NCBI GenBank assembly: GCA_963932145.1
Contig: OZ010588.1
Location: forward strand, 104,158,550-104,222,549
Source of the DNA: Acanthosepion lycidas
Taxonomy: Eukaryota > Mollusca > Cephalopoda > Sepiida > Sepiidae
DNA length: 64,000 nucleotides
Direction: 5' to 3'
The position numbers and the translations under genes are program-made. The notes under the pieces are model-generated. The model made no database searches, was not told where the DNA came from, and saw only the letters and a list, made by a program, of their open reading frames with translations. This document shows positions 34,535 to 46,839 of this stretch, piece by piece; positions within the stretch are counted from its first letter, which is position 1; the number at the start of each line of letters is the position of its first letter.

Positions 34535-35172
34535 TGGTCTGCAGATGGAGATTCATCTCCAGCTGTGCTGGTCAAACTCTCTGTCTCCAGGCAGAGAGGA
34601 TCCCCAGATGAAGCTATGTTGAAGGGCAGAGTCTTGTCTTGGTAAACAGCTACCCAACCCCATTTTATATGAGGTCTATGGGGAATTTTTGGCTGAGCCT
34701 ATGGGCTTGGAAACCCCACATTAAATTCGGCCTTGTGCCACATCTAACTGCATGGGACAGTTAGTAGATATACTGCAGTTGGCGATTTGTCTCCAGCTGT
34801 GCTGGCCAAACTCTCTATCTGCGGGCAGAGAGGATCCCCAGACGAGGCTATGTCGAAGGGCAGAGTCTTGTGAAATAGCTACCCAGCCCCATTTTATACA
34901 GGGTCTATGGGGAATTTTTGGCCGAGCCTACAGGCTCAGATACCCCACATTAAATTGATCTTGTACCACATCTGACCATGTGGGGCAGTTGGTAGATATC
35001 CTGCAGTTGGAGCTTCATTGTGGAATTCACTTGACTCACTTTGAGCAGTTGTTTATTTCTTCTACACGCTGCTAGAGAAGCTTATATGTGTTGTTTGTGT
35101 TGTAAGTATTATCGTTTACCACCAACTTTCATTTGATTATTCTATTCCATAACCTTACTTAGGTTACAACAG
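34535..35172 (+). repeat. LTR-like repeat with two tandem ~230-bp units
   Basis: Units start near 34550 and 34785 with gtctccagctgtgctggccaa-type sequence, carry gggcagagtcttgt and ggggaatttttggctgagcc, and the segment ends cttacttaggttacaaca. Confidence 0.45.
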
Positions 35173-36969
35173 TAAATAACTCCCCACTCCCATCCTAGAT
35201 TGTGGCAGAAATATCAGTTTACCAGACAAAAATTATATGGAACTGAATAAATATGGAAATATTTGCTCTACCAATCATACACTCAATCAAAAACTATAAC
35301 AACTAGAAATTTAGTGATTTACTAAGCATAGCTTAGATGTGGCACAAGGCTGAAAGTATGGAGTACCCAGTGAGTATCAAACTCACTATTCGGTCATAAC
35401 TGATCTAGTGAGACAAGGTTGCTAGCCATTACACAATGTCAAGGAATTTTTGGATCTTTGTAATTTCCAGCATTGCATGGATCCCTGAATATATTGTTCT
35501 TATTTTTTGTTGCTACAACTAATTCATCCTATAGCCTTCATCAGGTGTGTTCTTCTTAAATAATGCTAGCAACCTCTTTTTCCAGAAATGGCATCAAATC
35601 TGATCAATATGTCTCCCACCATTTATTTCAGGACAAAGAAAAACTCTTTTTTAGTACACCTAAAGAACACTTTAAAATGAATAAGATGAGGCATTATGGT
35701 AGAAAATAATAACAAAAGCATAAAAAAAAGAAATCAGTTCAGTATTGTCTGAGTAACTCTTGGAATAATGAATTTGTTTGACTGATAATGATTTTACCTG
35801 GATATTTTTCTGTCTGAATTTCTAGGATGAACAGTTATCATTATTTACAGTATTTACATGCAGACTATTGTCTTCATATTTGTTTTTATTATCACACTGT
35901 TTCGGCTGTTGTGCCCTCTGGTCTTCATCAGGTGTATATTCATCCAGTTAACTTACAGGTATTGTCAAACTGACCCCTTTATTTAATCTATGGTGGTAGA
36001 CTGTTATTCCACTATCTCATGAAATTCAGGAATCAATGCTTTAATGAAAGCATTGGTTTCTGAATTTCGTAACATAGCAATTGTAAGTTTGGGCCAGGCA
36101 GTGTATATTTGGACTGAGTGGAAAGATGACAAGCAATAACTGAGCAGTACCAAAAATCCCGAGACATGGGCAGCAGAACAAAAACAGTCTACCCCCATAG
36201 ATTAAATAAAAGAATTCCCTGTAGGTTACCTGGATCAATATACACCTGATGTACCTGAAGGGTACAAATGATGAAATATTGTGAGAACAACAACAAAGAT
36301 AAGGACAATAATCCACATCTAATTGTGTAAATAAGAATTTTTTTGAAGAAGCATTCTTTTTATCAATATTCAGATATATACATATTGTAAATGTTTTTAC
36401 TTATTATAATAATCTTGTAGTTCTGAAACAAATTCTCAGTCATTATCCTACATTATATTTACAAACAGGAGTGATATTACATTTTTCTTCTATTTTCATA
36501 AATTGAATTCAATTTATTCTAAGCCTAGAATTATAGCACTGAAATAATTATCTTGTGCGTTCAGAAATAAATTTGTTTAAAGCTTTCTTGAATTTTCAAA
36601 GTAACAAGAGAAAAAAATTAAGACAAAAACAACTGACCTACTTTTAAAAGTTCTATATTTTAGACTCTATTTCTGGTTAATTTTCATATAATAAATTTTA
36701 TTTTGTTATTAATAAAGATTATAACTCTCTAAAGAGATGCACACTTTTTTTTAAATATTTGAATTGAAGAAATTTGTCATCGCACTTTTAAAACTTCGTG
36801 ATTTAAGACATTTTTGGGGTGAAACCGAAAATAAAATCTTAAAAAGAAAAAAAAATTAAGAAAAGATGAGAAATAAATTAATAATATAATTTGTTGGTAA
36901 AAGTATCTAATTTATTTTTGTTGTCCCGTTGTAAAAAAAAAAAAATAGTAATAATAAACGAACAAAAAA
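35173..36969. other. AT-rich DNA with one Penelope-like unit
   Basis: Apart from the inverted-repeat unit at 35855-36325, I can identify nothing. The last 600 bp are AT-rich and look single-copy. Confidence 0.4.
35855..36325 (-). mobile_element. Penelope-like inverted-repeat unit, third diverged copy
   Basis: The left gcagactattgtcttcatat and gccctctggtcttcatcagg blocks are mirrored on the right by acacctgatgtacctgaagg and acaaagataaggacaataat. Clear target duplications are not seen. Confidence 0.55.
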
Positions 36970-37519
36970 AGAAAAAAGAAGAAGAACGTAGGTGCGATTC
37001 CAAGCGTTGCTAACGGCAAAAGAAGAGGGAGAACGAAGGAAGACATTGATTTTTCAGAAGGGAGGTGCCGTTCCGAATATTAGAAGATTTCGGACGGGCC
37101 GTCACATTTCACAGTACACAGATACAAGCGAGATCTGCACTGGCGTGAAAAGTGATTATCAGAGCCTCCTTCACGCCATAGACTGATCTCGTTTGCCAAC
37201 TGTGGGTGTCAGAAATAACATTTTTTGTCGCACCCGTCTTGTCTTGGAAGCTGCATTTTTTTTTTTTTTTTTACTACTACCACCGCTACTCTCACAAGTG
37301 GTAGCCATTTTTGTTAGACTCAACTCTTCAAACCACTGATTTGTTTTATTTATTTATTCAAAAAGTTTTTAAATATACCTATTCCAAGAAATCGGACGTG
37401 AAAGTACGTCCTTTTAAGAAGAGAGGGAGAGAGAGATACAAAGATTTTAAATTTTCGATTTCAACAACAAAAAAGAAAAAAAACTTCAGGTTTATTTTAA
37501 TTTTGCATGCAATAAACTG
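36970..37519 (+). promoter_or_regulatory. candidate EIF4G2 promoter / noncoding first exon
   Basis: This stretch is richer in G, C and CpG than its surroundings, looks single-copy, and ends in a consensus-like donor (aaactg|gtaagt). It lies about 9 kb upstream of the first coding exon, on the same strand. To its right, as far as the window end, the + strand is visibly T-rich. No ORF here resembles a known protein. It could be the promoter of another gene; the link to EIF4G2 is inferred from position and orientation only. Confidence 0.3.
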
Positions 37520-38529
37520 GTAAGTGGCCATCTTTTATTATTATTGTTTTCTTTTTTTGAACCGGACAGAAAGCCAGATTTTATTTTCATTCCCATAATT
37601 ACTATATTTACTTAATAGAAAATTTTTCTTCATTTAAAACGCGTTCTTGTATTTCTATATAATCCGTTAAAAATGATTTTTTTTAATATTTCACGCCTGG
37701 TCGACGAGTTACTCCCCTTGACCCCCCTTTTTTTTTCAAACTGACCCTCAATACAAACATTGAAAAAAAAAAAAATAAATAAATAAAAGTAAAGTTTATT
37801 TTTAAGATTTTCTGCTACACTCAAATAACATAGCCATCAATTACTTTTCTTATAAATTTACATAATTAGTTTGAAATGTAAAATGTCTGTAAACTGAACA
37901 AAGATCACGAAAGCCGGCAATTATGATTCAATAATACTACATGCTCTGCGTGCGTGCTACAAGTAATTATTTAAACTTTAAACTTAAGTTATTCATCTCA
38001 TTTTATTTTAAGTTATAATTTTTAGTTACGTGATTGTCCATATCAATCCATTTGAAATTTTCAATTATTATGCAGATCAGAGTTTTTTGAAACTAAAATA
38101 AAACTTAATTCATAAGTTTTCTTTTTCAAGTTGTCTCGCTACTCATTCATTCTGCATACAAGTCTATTTTAAATCCTTATTCTTTGTGAAATGCAATAAT
38201 CTGTCAAAAGGAATATTTAGAATCTTTGGACGATTTACTGAGATTTTTTTGTTTATAATCATTTGCTTATTTACAGGGCAGACATAAAGTTAGTACTAGG
38301 TTAAAAAAAAAATCTTAAGTTGCTTGCGTTAATCTTCTCGATTTTATAAGAAAAGAGATTTCTTCACACTGGCTGGAAAAAAATTTAATTCATAATTTTA
38401 CAGGTCGTTAAAAAAGATCAATTTGAACAACAAGTGGCAAAAAAAACTTTTTTTTTTTTTTTGTCTTTATTTAAAAATCAAAGATAAATCTGCAGGCTTT
38501 GAAGATGAGGAAGAATTTATACAGCGGTC

Positions 38530-39027
38530 CTTGTTTTCCCATGATGCATCAATACGTATTTTCTTCCTTGCTTTTAAAACGGTTGTTTTTCAACTAAATA
38601 AATCAATTTTAGTTAAAATTTATTTCTTAAAAATATTTATTATCCGACTACATTAAAAATAAATAAATAAAAATTATTAAAAAAACAAAAACAAAAAAAA
38701 ACATTTATAACCCTGTGTAGAAGTTCCCGTAATGCACCGCTGGCAAAATTTCATTAAGTTTTACAAAAACTGTTATTCTTATAAATTCTTTTAAAAATTA
38801 TAAATATTTTTTTTTTTTTTTTTTTTAACATTAAAATAATTTCATAATAAAATTACGCCGGCAGTAGATTGTCATTTATTATTAATAATAGTAATAAATA
38901 ATAATAATAATAATAAGGCTTGGTTTGGAGCTGGTGTTCCCGTGATGCACTGCCGAGGGTGAATAATGGATAGGCTGGTCTAACTCTGCGCGATTCTTAC
39001 CAGCACTGAGACATAATTTTAAACGAG
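38530..39027 (+). promoter_or_regulatory. three ZNF143/Staf-like sites and candidate 5'UTR exon
   Basis: TTCCCATGATGCATC (38536), TTCCCGTAATGCACCGC (38724) and TTCCCGTGATGCACTGC (38937) each resemble the TTCCCAGAATGCACCGC part of the ZNF143/THAP11 motif of animal promoters. They share orientation and are spaced about 190 and 210 bp apart. After the third comes a short GC-richer segment ending in a possible donor, aaacgag|gtaatg. I infer a second candidate promoter or 5'UTR exon for EIF4G2. Confidence 0.3.
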
Positions 39028-42000
39028 GTAATGTGAACTTTAATCTAATTTTCCTAGTCTTTTGTTTCGACTGATTATTTTACAACTTCTTTGTGTACGG
39101 TTTTATTTAAAAATAAAACACCAGTTGAGGTTTCGGTCGTATTCACCCCTTGTCCCCACTGCTACTACTATGTCCGCCATTATTGCTTCTTTACTTCCAA
39201 AGCTTGTGTCTTATTTTCCAGCCAAGTTGGTTTCTCTTGTTTCGTGCTGCTTAGTTTTTCCTCCCCTCACACTCTATCATTCTCGAAATAAATTTCTGCT
39301 GTTAGATGTAGTTGTAAGTTTGATGAATTTCCTTCTGTTTGTTGAGACAAATACTATCTTCTCTTCTACGTGAAGTTCAGAGAACAGGAAATTTCTCAGT
39401 GAAAAACTACTGAAGACTTTGTGAATTTCAAATATTTTTCTTTTTTTTTCCCTTTGTTTTCTTGTTTTATTTTATTTATTTATTTTTGTCTTACTTATTC
39501 TGACCGTAGATATCATAGTAAAATTCCACTCGTAGAAATAATTGAGAGAGAAGCGGAAGTATTTGCAGGTTTCATGTCAATTTCTAACGGAGAATAAATT
39601 ACTTTTCGATTTCATGATATTAATAATATTTTATCTAACTCCAATAAAAACCGAATTCAGAAAAGGTCATTAAGTCAATTATGTTATTGTTGTGTTATTG
39701 GAAATTAAAAAAAAATTAGACAAAAGATGGTTAAATTGTTTTATGCAGCCTTATTTCGTCTATCCCATTTTGTTTCAAAATCGGTTCCTCTTCATTACAA
39801 GCTTTCAGCCTATCCCCTCTAAAAAAACTTTAGACTTTTTTGTTACAGCTTTTGAGTTTCGGCAAACTTTTTAATTGGATATTGAAAAAAAAAATATAAT
39901 TCAAGCCTTAGTTTTTTATTTTTTCAAGTCAACTTTATATAAATAGATCAGCTGTATTTTAACCTCTTGATCTTTTTGCATGGATCTTTTTATACTTATT
40001 TTTTTCTTTTTGTATGACATAGGTGGATTTTTTTCTACTCTTCGAGCAAGGAAATATAAAAATTGTCTTCCAACTGGCACTGTTATCACATTTTTTTTTT
40101 TTTTTTTTTTAGATCTATCTATAATATAAAAACAAAATATATTGTTTAATGATTTGACAAAGTGATTATATAGACTCTCTAGTCTATACCGACTATGGCG
40201 ACTGTTGCTAGCCACAGCCTCTCCTTCCCAAGACCTGACTCCAACATTTACTACTCGCACTTGCTACCTACCATTTATTTCACTTGTTACTATTGGAACT
40301 TCCACTACTGCAACTTTTAATGCAAAATACTATGAATTGGCTTTTTATCTAAAGAAGAAAAGAAAATCCAATTTGCAACATCCCTCCAAATCTTACCTGT
40401 CTTTTCCTTTTTTCTCATTAGGTGTTGAAGCCAACATCCACTTTGTCCAAAGTTACAAGAAGTAGCAGCTGTTCAGTCATAGTGCCTTTGACAGTTTGAA
40501 TATATGAAAATTCTCAAAGAGATTCTTGTCGGAATTCTTCTACTTAGGCATTTTAAAACCTTTTTATTTATTTATTTATTTTTTGCATTTAATGGATGTA
40601 AATAATTTATAGTCATTCATAGATCCATTGATAATGAATGATAGTCCTAATGTATTTGTAGTTCAAATTGCAGTAGTTGTCAATGTCTTTAGTATCAAAC
40701 AGGTAGTAGTCGTTGTCGGCTTCACGAGTTCACTAAGTGAATCTACTATGGACTTAAAATATTAAAATTCACTTATAGCTTTCCATTTTTTTTGTAACTT
40801 AATTTTGATTTTGTTAGTTTTTTAATGTCATTTTTTTTTGTTATCTACATGGATCTTGTGAAACGACTGATTATCTAACAAGACATTTGAATAGAGAAAA
40901 TAAAATGAATAATCTTGGTATAAACCATGTGTTGCTTTCTGAGAATAAACAATCATAAAGATGATCATTAATGAGGTGCATTGCATATTTTAGATTTTTG
41001 TGTCTGCATTGTTATTAAAAAAACACTTCTAGAACTAGACTGAGGCTGTTTCCCTCTGTTAAAGAAATACTTGTAAATTACGACTATTAATGAGACATTG
41101 TATGTAAACAATTATCCATGTTCTTGTGGTTTTTCTGTTTAAAAAATTTTTTAAAATAAATTAAAACGTAGAAATGTTTTTCATTAAGTAATTGTATAAA
41201 ACATTTTTGCTTTTCATGCAAATTAAATATATACAGACTTTGATCAATGTTCATTAATAAATTTATTTTGCATTTTAGATTTTTACTTAAAATGAATGAA
41301 CTAAAATCTTAGTTTTTCTCCTATTTTTTTTTTTTTTTAGTGCTTGATGGCCTAACAAAAAAAATGTTAATTAACATCAGAAAGTGAAATAGTCCACATG
41401 TATTCGCGAAAAATTATATGGTAGCTTCTCTTAATGGCTACAAAAAAGTACAATTAAAAAAACTTAAAACACCCACGCGGCTCTCGTATAGTTGATGTGT
41501 ACAGAGAAGCAAATCAAAAATTGTATTTTAGGTTTTTATACAATATTTACCGACATAAAAAGAAAATTGCTCATTCAGTATTTGGTATTAAAAAAAAAAT
41601 TAATCCTTTTAACAAAAATGAAATTATTAAAAAAAGCCTTTAAAGAATTAAGTGGCTTTATTTACAATACAATGAATTTAATTTAAATCTTCACAATGAA
41701 CCGATATGAAACCAACAAGAAACATTTTTTGAGTTTAAAAAAAGAGTAAAGCATTTTTTATAACCACATCGAAAGAAATAAAACTAGATTTTTTATATTG
41801 TAAAAAAAAAAAAAAGTGTTCATCAAATTTAAGAGGAAATCTGTTCAATCTTGAAACACGCACTTTAAATGAAAACAGTGACTGTAAAACTATTTCTTAG
41901 TCTCTTTAGATTTAAAACATACGGGAAAGTTAAACGTTTTAAATTATGTCATGTGTTTGTGCCATGGAGTGGTTCTTCACTTCCACTATCATCATTTCTT

Positions 42001-42911
42001 TTTCTCTGATTGCTGTTTCTTCTTATTGTTTCTTGCTTTATTCTCTCTTATATTATTCGTTCAGCTACTCAAATTTTTAACTATAATTCAACCATAAAAT
42101 ATTTATGCTGTCTTTATTTTTTGTATTTAATTAAAATCGATCGCTGCCGTGTTTGTATCGACAAATAAATCCGATGAAAACGTCAATCCTCCATTCTTTT
42201 TTTCTTCTCCTGCGTGTTTTTGCTGCTTCTCCATGTTATTAGTTACGACCCGCTGACCTATTCCCAAATTGTCTACTATTTACTTCTAACTCAATTTCAG
42301 ACCACTTTTTCCCTATTGCCTACTTATTTTGTACATTAATTTGCCCACCACCACTCGATCTACTGCTGCTTCCCCTCCATTATTAAGCCTCAAGAAAATG
42401 CTATATATTTTTTTTCACTTGATGTAGTAAAGAGTATTTCTTTGTCTTGCTCTCTTCCAACCTTGTTTCTTCCTGCTTGTGAAACATTCAGCAGATTGTT
42501 ACTAAATTCTTATCTGCATCTACGTTTTATTTTTCTTAATAAAAGCCAACTCATTAAGATTTCTCTCGTTTGTTTTTTGTCAGTGAACTTAAAAATATAA
42601 CTTTGAATGTATTGTTTTACTTATCTTTTAGAACTCTTACCCCTTCACAAATTTTGTTTTATTTGAAGATCTGTCATCATTCGTACAGTTGCCAGTAAAT
42701 TGCTTTATAGTGTCTCTTTTCTACTTTTAATTCCGATTTGTCACTGTCGGACGTTGGTTTATTGTAACTTTTTCATAACGACAACCATCCTTTATGGCAT
42801 GTGGGCTACTGATTATTAAAAAAGGGACTTTACTGTTTCTTTTCATTTTTTTTTTCTCAAGTTTTTATCCATTACATTTTAAGAATTTTATAAATTTTAA
42901 GTTTTTATTTC

Positions 42912-42948
<37 letters not shown>

Positions 42949-43484
42949 CAAAAAAAAATAAATATCCACAGATGTTAATCATTTGATGCATTTTTATTTG
43001 AAAAATCCTTTTTCGAGAATGACTTTCTCGCCTTGTAAAATATTTGCAACGATTCGTTTTAGTATTTAGTGTTTTCTAAATTTATTTGTTTGTATCATTG
43101 TCTGGTGTTACAATGATTAAAAAGAAATTACACAATTGCAAAGAATTTAACACTGAATTTTATCTTAATTAAAAAAAAAAAAAAAATGTCCCAAAAAGAA
43201 AAGTCTTGTATTTTTATGAAAAGTATGATTTTTAATTTTTATTTTGGATTCAATTACATTGACTACTAATTTTTATAGAGCCATTTACCAACTAATCTAA
43301 ACATTTTTTTCCCTATTTACATATCCAATCATTTAATCACATGAAAAACGTTAAGACTTATTACTGACAAAATTCCTAACTGCAGCAAGGATGTTTTGAT
43401 TATCAATTCAAAAAATTTCAAATTTAACTAAGATTTTTCCGCTGTTTATTTGTCTCATTATTGTCTGTAAAATAGTTCACTTTT

Positions 43485-43930
43485 ATAATCTGAATCATCC
43501 CAAACAAAGCAGTAATGCCACTAAAACACAAGACAAGGTGTGGAAGAATTAGGATTAGAAGCATTAATGATTAGTAGAAAAAGGAGAGTAATCAGAAGGA
43601 CAGTAGATATCGATTGACATTGTATTTAAATTTTTGCAGATTAAAGTTGGCTGGAAAGCATGGAGCTGGAAAGGAGTTCCACATGTGAGAAGATTCTGTT
43701 AGCATAGAATTTGTGGCTACCTCTAGCCATCTCAACTGTAAATTGCTGAGATCTTGGTGGCAGTCTAGTGTTGCACTTAAATTCAAAAACTCTAGGTACC
43801 ATAACTGAGAGCTCATTTGAATAATTGCCATGAAAGTATTTATAGAAAAGACATAGGCAAATTCTGGAGTGAAAAATTGTCTTGTCTGACATTGAACTTT
43901 TTAATTTATATTTTTGTGGTTTAAACAAAT
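43485..43930 (-). pseudogene. LINE relic, family 1, in the presumed EIF4G2 5' region
   Basis: The minus strand reads LCLFYKYFHGNYSNELSVMV, PRVFEFKCNTRLPPRSQQFT and, in another frame, NLQKFKYNVNRYLLSF. This is a polymerase C-terminus with at least one frameshift. Confidence 0.75.
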
Positions 43931-44669
43931 GGGTGAAAAAAAACCTTTTCTTTTAAAGTACTGTTTAACTTGCTCATCATTTCTCTAACATTGAGAATTT
44001 TTTAGTAAAAAAAATGCATAGCGTTTTCTAGATTCTTGTTCTCTAGAAGAATCTTGTAGCAGAATCTAAAATGTAATTTGCAAAACAGTTGTTCTTTATC
44101 AAAAGTTGAACACCTCTGGTCTAAATATTTAACTTTTAAATTAATACTGTACTTTAAGCGTTCTACTTAAAACTCACTAGGTCAGTTGTTAAACAAACAA
44201 CTTGCTTTTTGTTTCTGACTGTTCACATTTTGTTGCACATTCATTTCTGGTAATAAGCTATTATTCACCTTTGTGCTATTTATGGAAGCTGTCTAGTGTA
44301 AATGTAGATACTTTGTTCTTTGATTTCTGGCATTTTTAATTTGTAACCAAGAAGCCTCATTTAATGTGTGGGGTTAATATCCTTTCTAACAAAGTTGATT
44401 AAAAGAATTTCTATACTTGTCTCATTTGCAAAGTTCTTTTCTAAGAACCATACATTTCTTGTCTTTGTCTAACTGTAGCCACATATTTTTCATTCTTAAA
44501 ATATCCTTTGAATATGGTAAATTATTCTAAAATTGAAATGCTGTTTTTGTGGAATTGGTTATTGTTATCTTGGGGTGCATTAATTTCTTTGAACTTTCCC
44601 TTTTTGTTTTTATTTTTTTTATTTATTTTTTTTAATTTAGTTAAAAGCAGGAGTCTTTGAAGAAAGTAA

Positions 44670-44701
<32 letters not shown>

Positions 44702-44983
44702 AAGTTGCTCCTTTCACCAAAAATCTAGAAAAGCTTTTAATTGCTGAGATAAATTTATTAAGGACACTATTGTCTTAAGAAAATTTTTTTCAGTTAATAA
44801 ATTTTACAATTGTTTTTATGAAATTTTAATTAAACAATTTCTAATATTAAAAAATCGTTTAAAATACTTCACTGCTTTCAAGGTGGTGGTTTGGTGATAT
44901 TGTTAAGTGAAAATTAATTTTACGAAGTTCATAACAATCGTTTGAGCCAATTTTAAAAATTCTAGAAAATAATTTTTAGTGTA

Positions 44984-45528
44984 CACTATTTACTTTATTT
45001 GGACTATTGTCCTGATCTTTGTTGCCATATTTGTCACAATGGTTTAGCCGTTGTATGCTTCCACCTTCTTCAGGTGGTTGGAATGTCGAACTGAACCCTT
45101 TATTTCGCTTACTGGGGTAGACTGTTCTAGTTCCACATGCCATGTCTAATGGATGTCAGTTATCCGTGTATAGAGTATTTCACATATCAGTTATCTCCTT
45201 CACCCACTTAACCAGGTATACTCACCCTCTTTAGGTCCTGTCACTGGATCTAACTAACGCCTTTATCTGCTGTGCCATGTGTCCTTGAGTACATTTGTGT
45301 ATGAATTTCTGTGTATTATAAACCTAATGTCTTCAGCAATCATTTTTTACCAGTGCTCATATTGCAATTTTTGCTGTTATCATAAAGGGTTCAGTTCGAC
45401 ATTCCAACTACCTGAAGAAGGCCGGAACAAGCAATGGCCAAAACGTTGTGATAAATATGGCAACAAAGATAAGGACAGTAGTCCGAATAAATAGTGTACA
45501 TAATACCTCATCTCAGAAATATAGACAG
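44984..45528 (-). mobile_element. Penelope-like inverted-repeat unit, second copy, coding part lost
   Basis: A 545-bp unit has 13-bp target duplications aatttttagtgta (44971-44983 and 45529-45541). The same inverted ends as 31563-32501 are present (ggactattgtcctgatcttt, then aaagataaggacagtagtcc), and the right end cataatacctcatctcagaa is identical. Most of the endonuclease region is deleted. Confidence 0.8.
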
Positions 45529-46789
45529 AATTTTTAGTGTATAAAGTATTCCAAATTTCTACCTATGGGAAGTTATACATGATATAATCCGTGATTTAAG
45601 TGTCATCTGACACTTTCCTTATTCACTTCTGTTTTATCATTAACGTCTTTACAAATCATCCCTTCAAAATTTCAAAGTAAGTTTTAAATTCAAAGTACTA
45701 TAAAAATTTAATAAAATAACCATCATGATAACTATTAATAATAAATAAAATACTGTAATATTTCATAAATTGATTTTTACTTCTATCATGGTATTTTATG
45801 TCTGTTATTAAATTAATCTAAGAATTTTATATTTTAAATTTTATTTTTTCGTAAAGCATCTTCAAACATAACTAAAAGTTAATAAAATATTAGATAATTG
45901 CTGAAAATATGTTAATTTCTAAAAGTTACTAGGTAGTTAAAAATCAAAAACGTTCTCTTGGATTTTGTAAATTTGTCATTTCTGATCCTTGATACTAGCT
46001 GTCGTCACCTTATAACTTATCAGTGATGTCGATAATGTCAATAAAGACATGATCAAAAGAATACCTGTTGTAAAGAAATGCTAATCAAATTAATTTAACT
46101 TTAAATTTGCTAGTTTTACTCAACATGTTACAAATATATAATTTATTTTTGGAAGACTTTAAAAATTGATATTTTTGTTTCTTAATTTCTTAAAATTAAG
46201 AAAGTGGGTGCTTTTAAGAAAATTTTCTTAAATTGGACAAAAAGTTGAGATTCCAATCTATATAATTTTTATTCAAAATACACCAGAATATTTTAATTAC
46301 TGGAAATAGTAAATTTAATCATTTAACTTTCAATTAAAGCTAAAATGATATCTTCAAGAATGCTTTTTCATTTTTAGAAATTAATTTTAAACTTTAGGTA
46401 TTGAAACTTCAGTGGAGGTACCTAGTTTTATTACTTAATAGTTAAGAATTTATTGAACTCTGATTATATTTTTAAAAAATCCTTTTTTTAATTTTAGCAC
46501 GAAGAAATTAATTTAAGTAGACAGATGAATTCTAGTTTTAAATTCTGACTGTACTTGCTTGGGATGATTTAAAGAGAAAAAAAAAATGACTATATCTTGT
46601 ATATTCTGTTAAGTTTATTTGTAGTTCAATTTTTCCAAATTGAATTGTGAAGATATTTTCATATTCACTTAAATAGTATTAAATAAATAAGTAATAATTC
46701 TAACTTGTTTATTTCAGAATAAATTTTTTTTTTTTTTTTTAATTATCTCAACTGCACGTTGGTGTTTCCTTCCAACCACAAGCAGCATA

Positions 46790-46839
46790 CTGGACGGACA
46801 TAAAGGAGAGGGTGGTGTTTCCCGACGCTCCGGAGGACG
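46790..46839 (+). CDS. EIF4G2: EIF4G2 N-terminal coding exon, probable CTG start
   Basis: From the CTG at 46790 the frame reads (M)DGHKGEGGVSRRSGG and ends in phase 2 at donor gacg|gtaagt. This aligns residue for residue with the vertebrate N-terminus MESAIAEGGASR, whose first codon is GUG. The exon has no ATG in any frame. The CTG has A at -3 and G at +4, a strong context. The frame is open upstream to a TAA at 46688. The exon's 5' edge is uncertain: an acceptor could be the cag ending at 46717, or the cag ending at 46785. In either case an upstream exon could in principle supply an ATG. The next in-frame ATG is only in the exon at 58972, inside the MIF4G domain. Confidence 0.75.

Larger units (their letters stand above)
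37520..46717 (+). other. T-rich stretch between candidate promoter and first coding exon of EIF4G2
   Basis: The + strand is strongly biased to T and C, with T-runs at 42919-42947 and 44675-44701. Apart from the ZNF143-like sites, one LINE relic and one Penelope-like unit, I see no repeats or genes. It is plausibly 5' intron of EIF4G2, which is inferred. Confidence 0.4.

Noticed and set aside
40205..40465. An 86-codon + strand frame in a C/T-rich patch
   Set aside because: The composition reflects pyrimidine bias (T, S, F, L), without motif or splice support.
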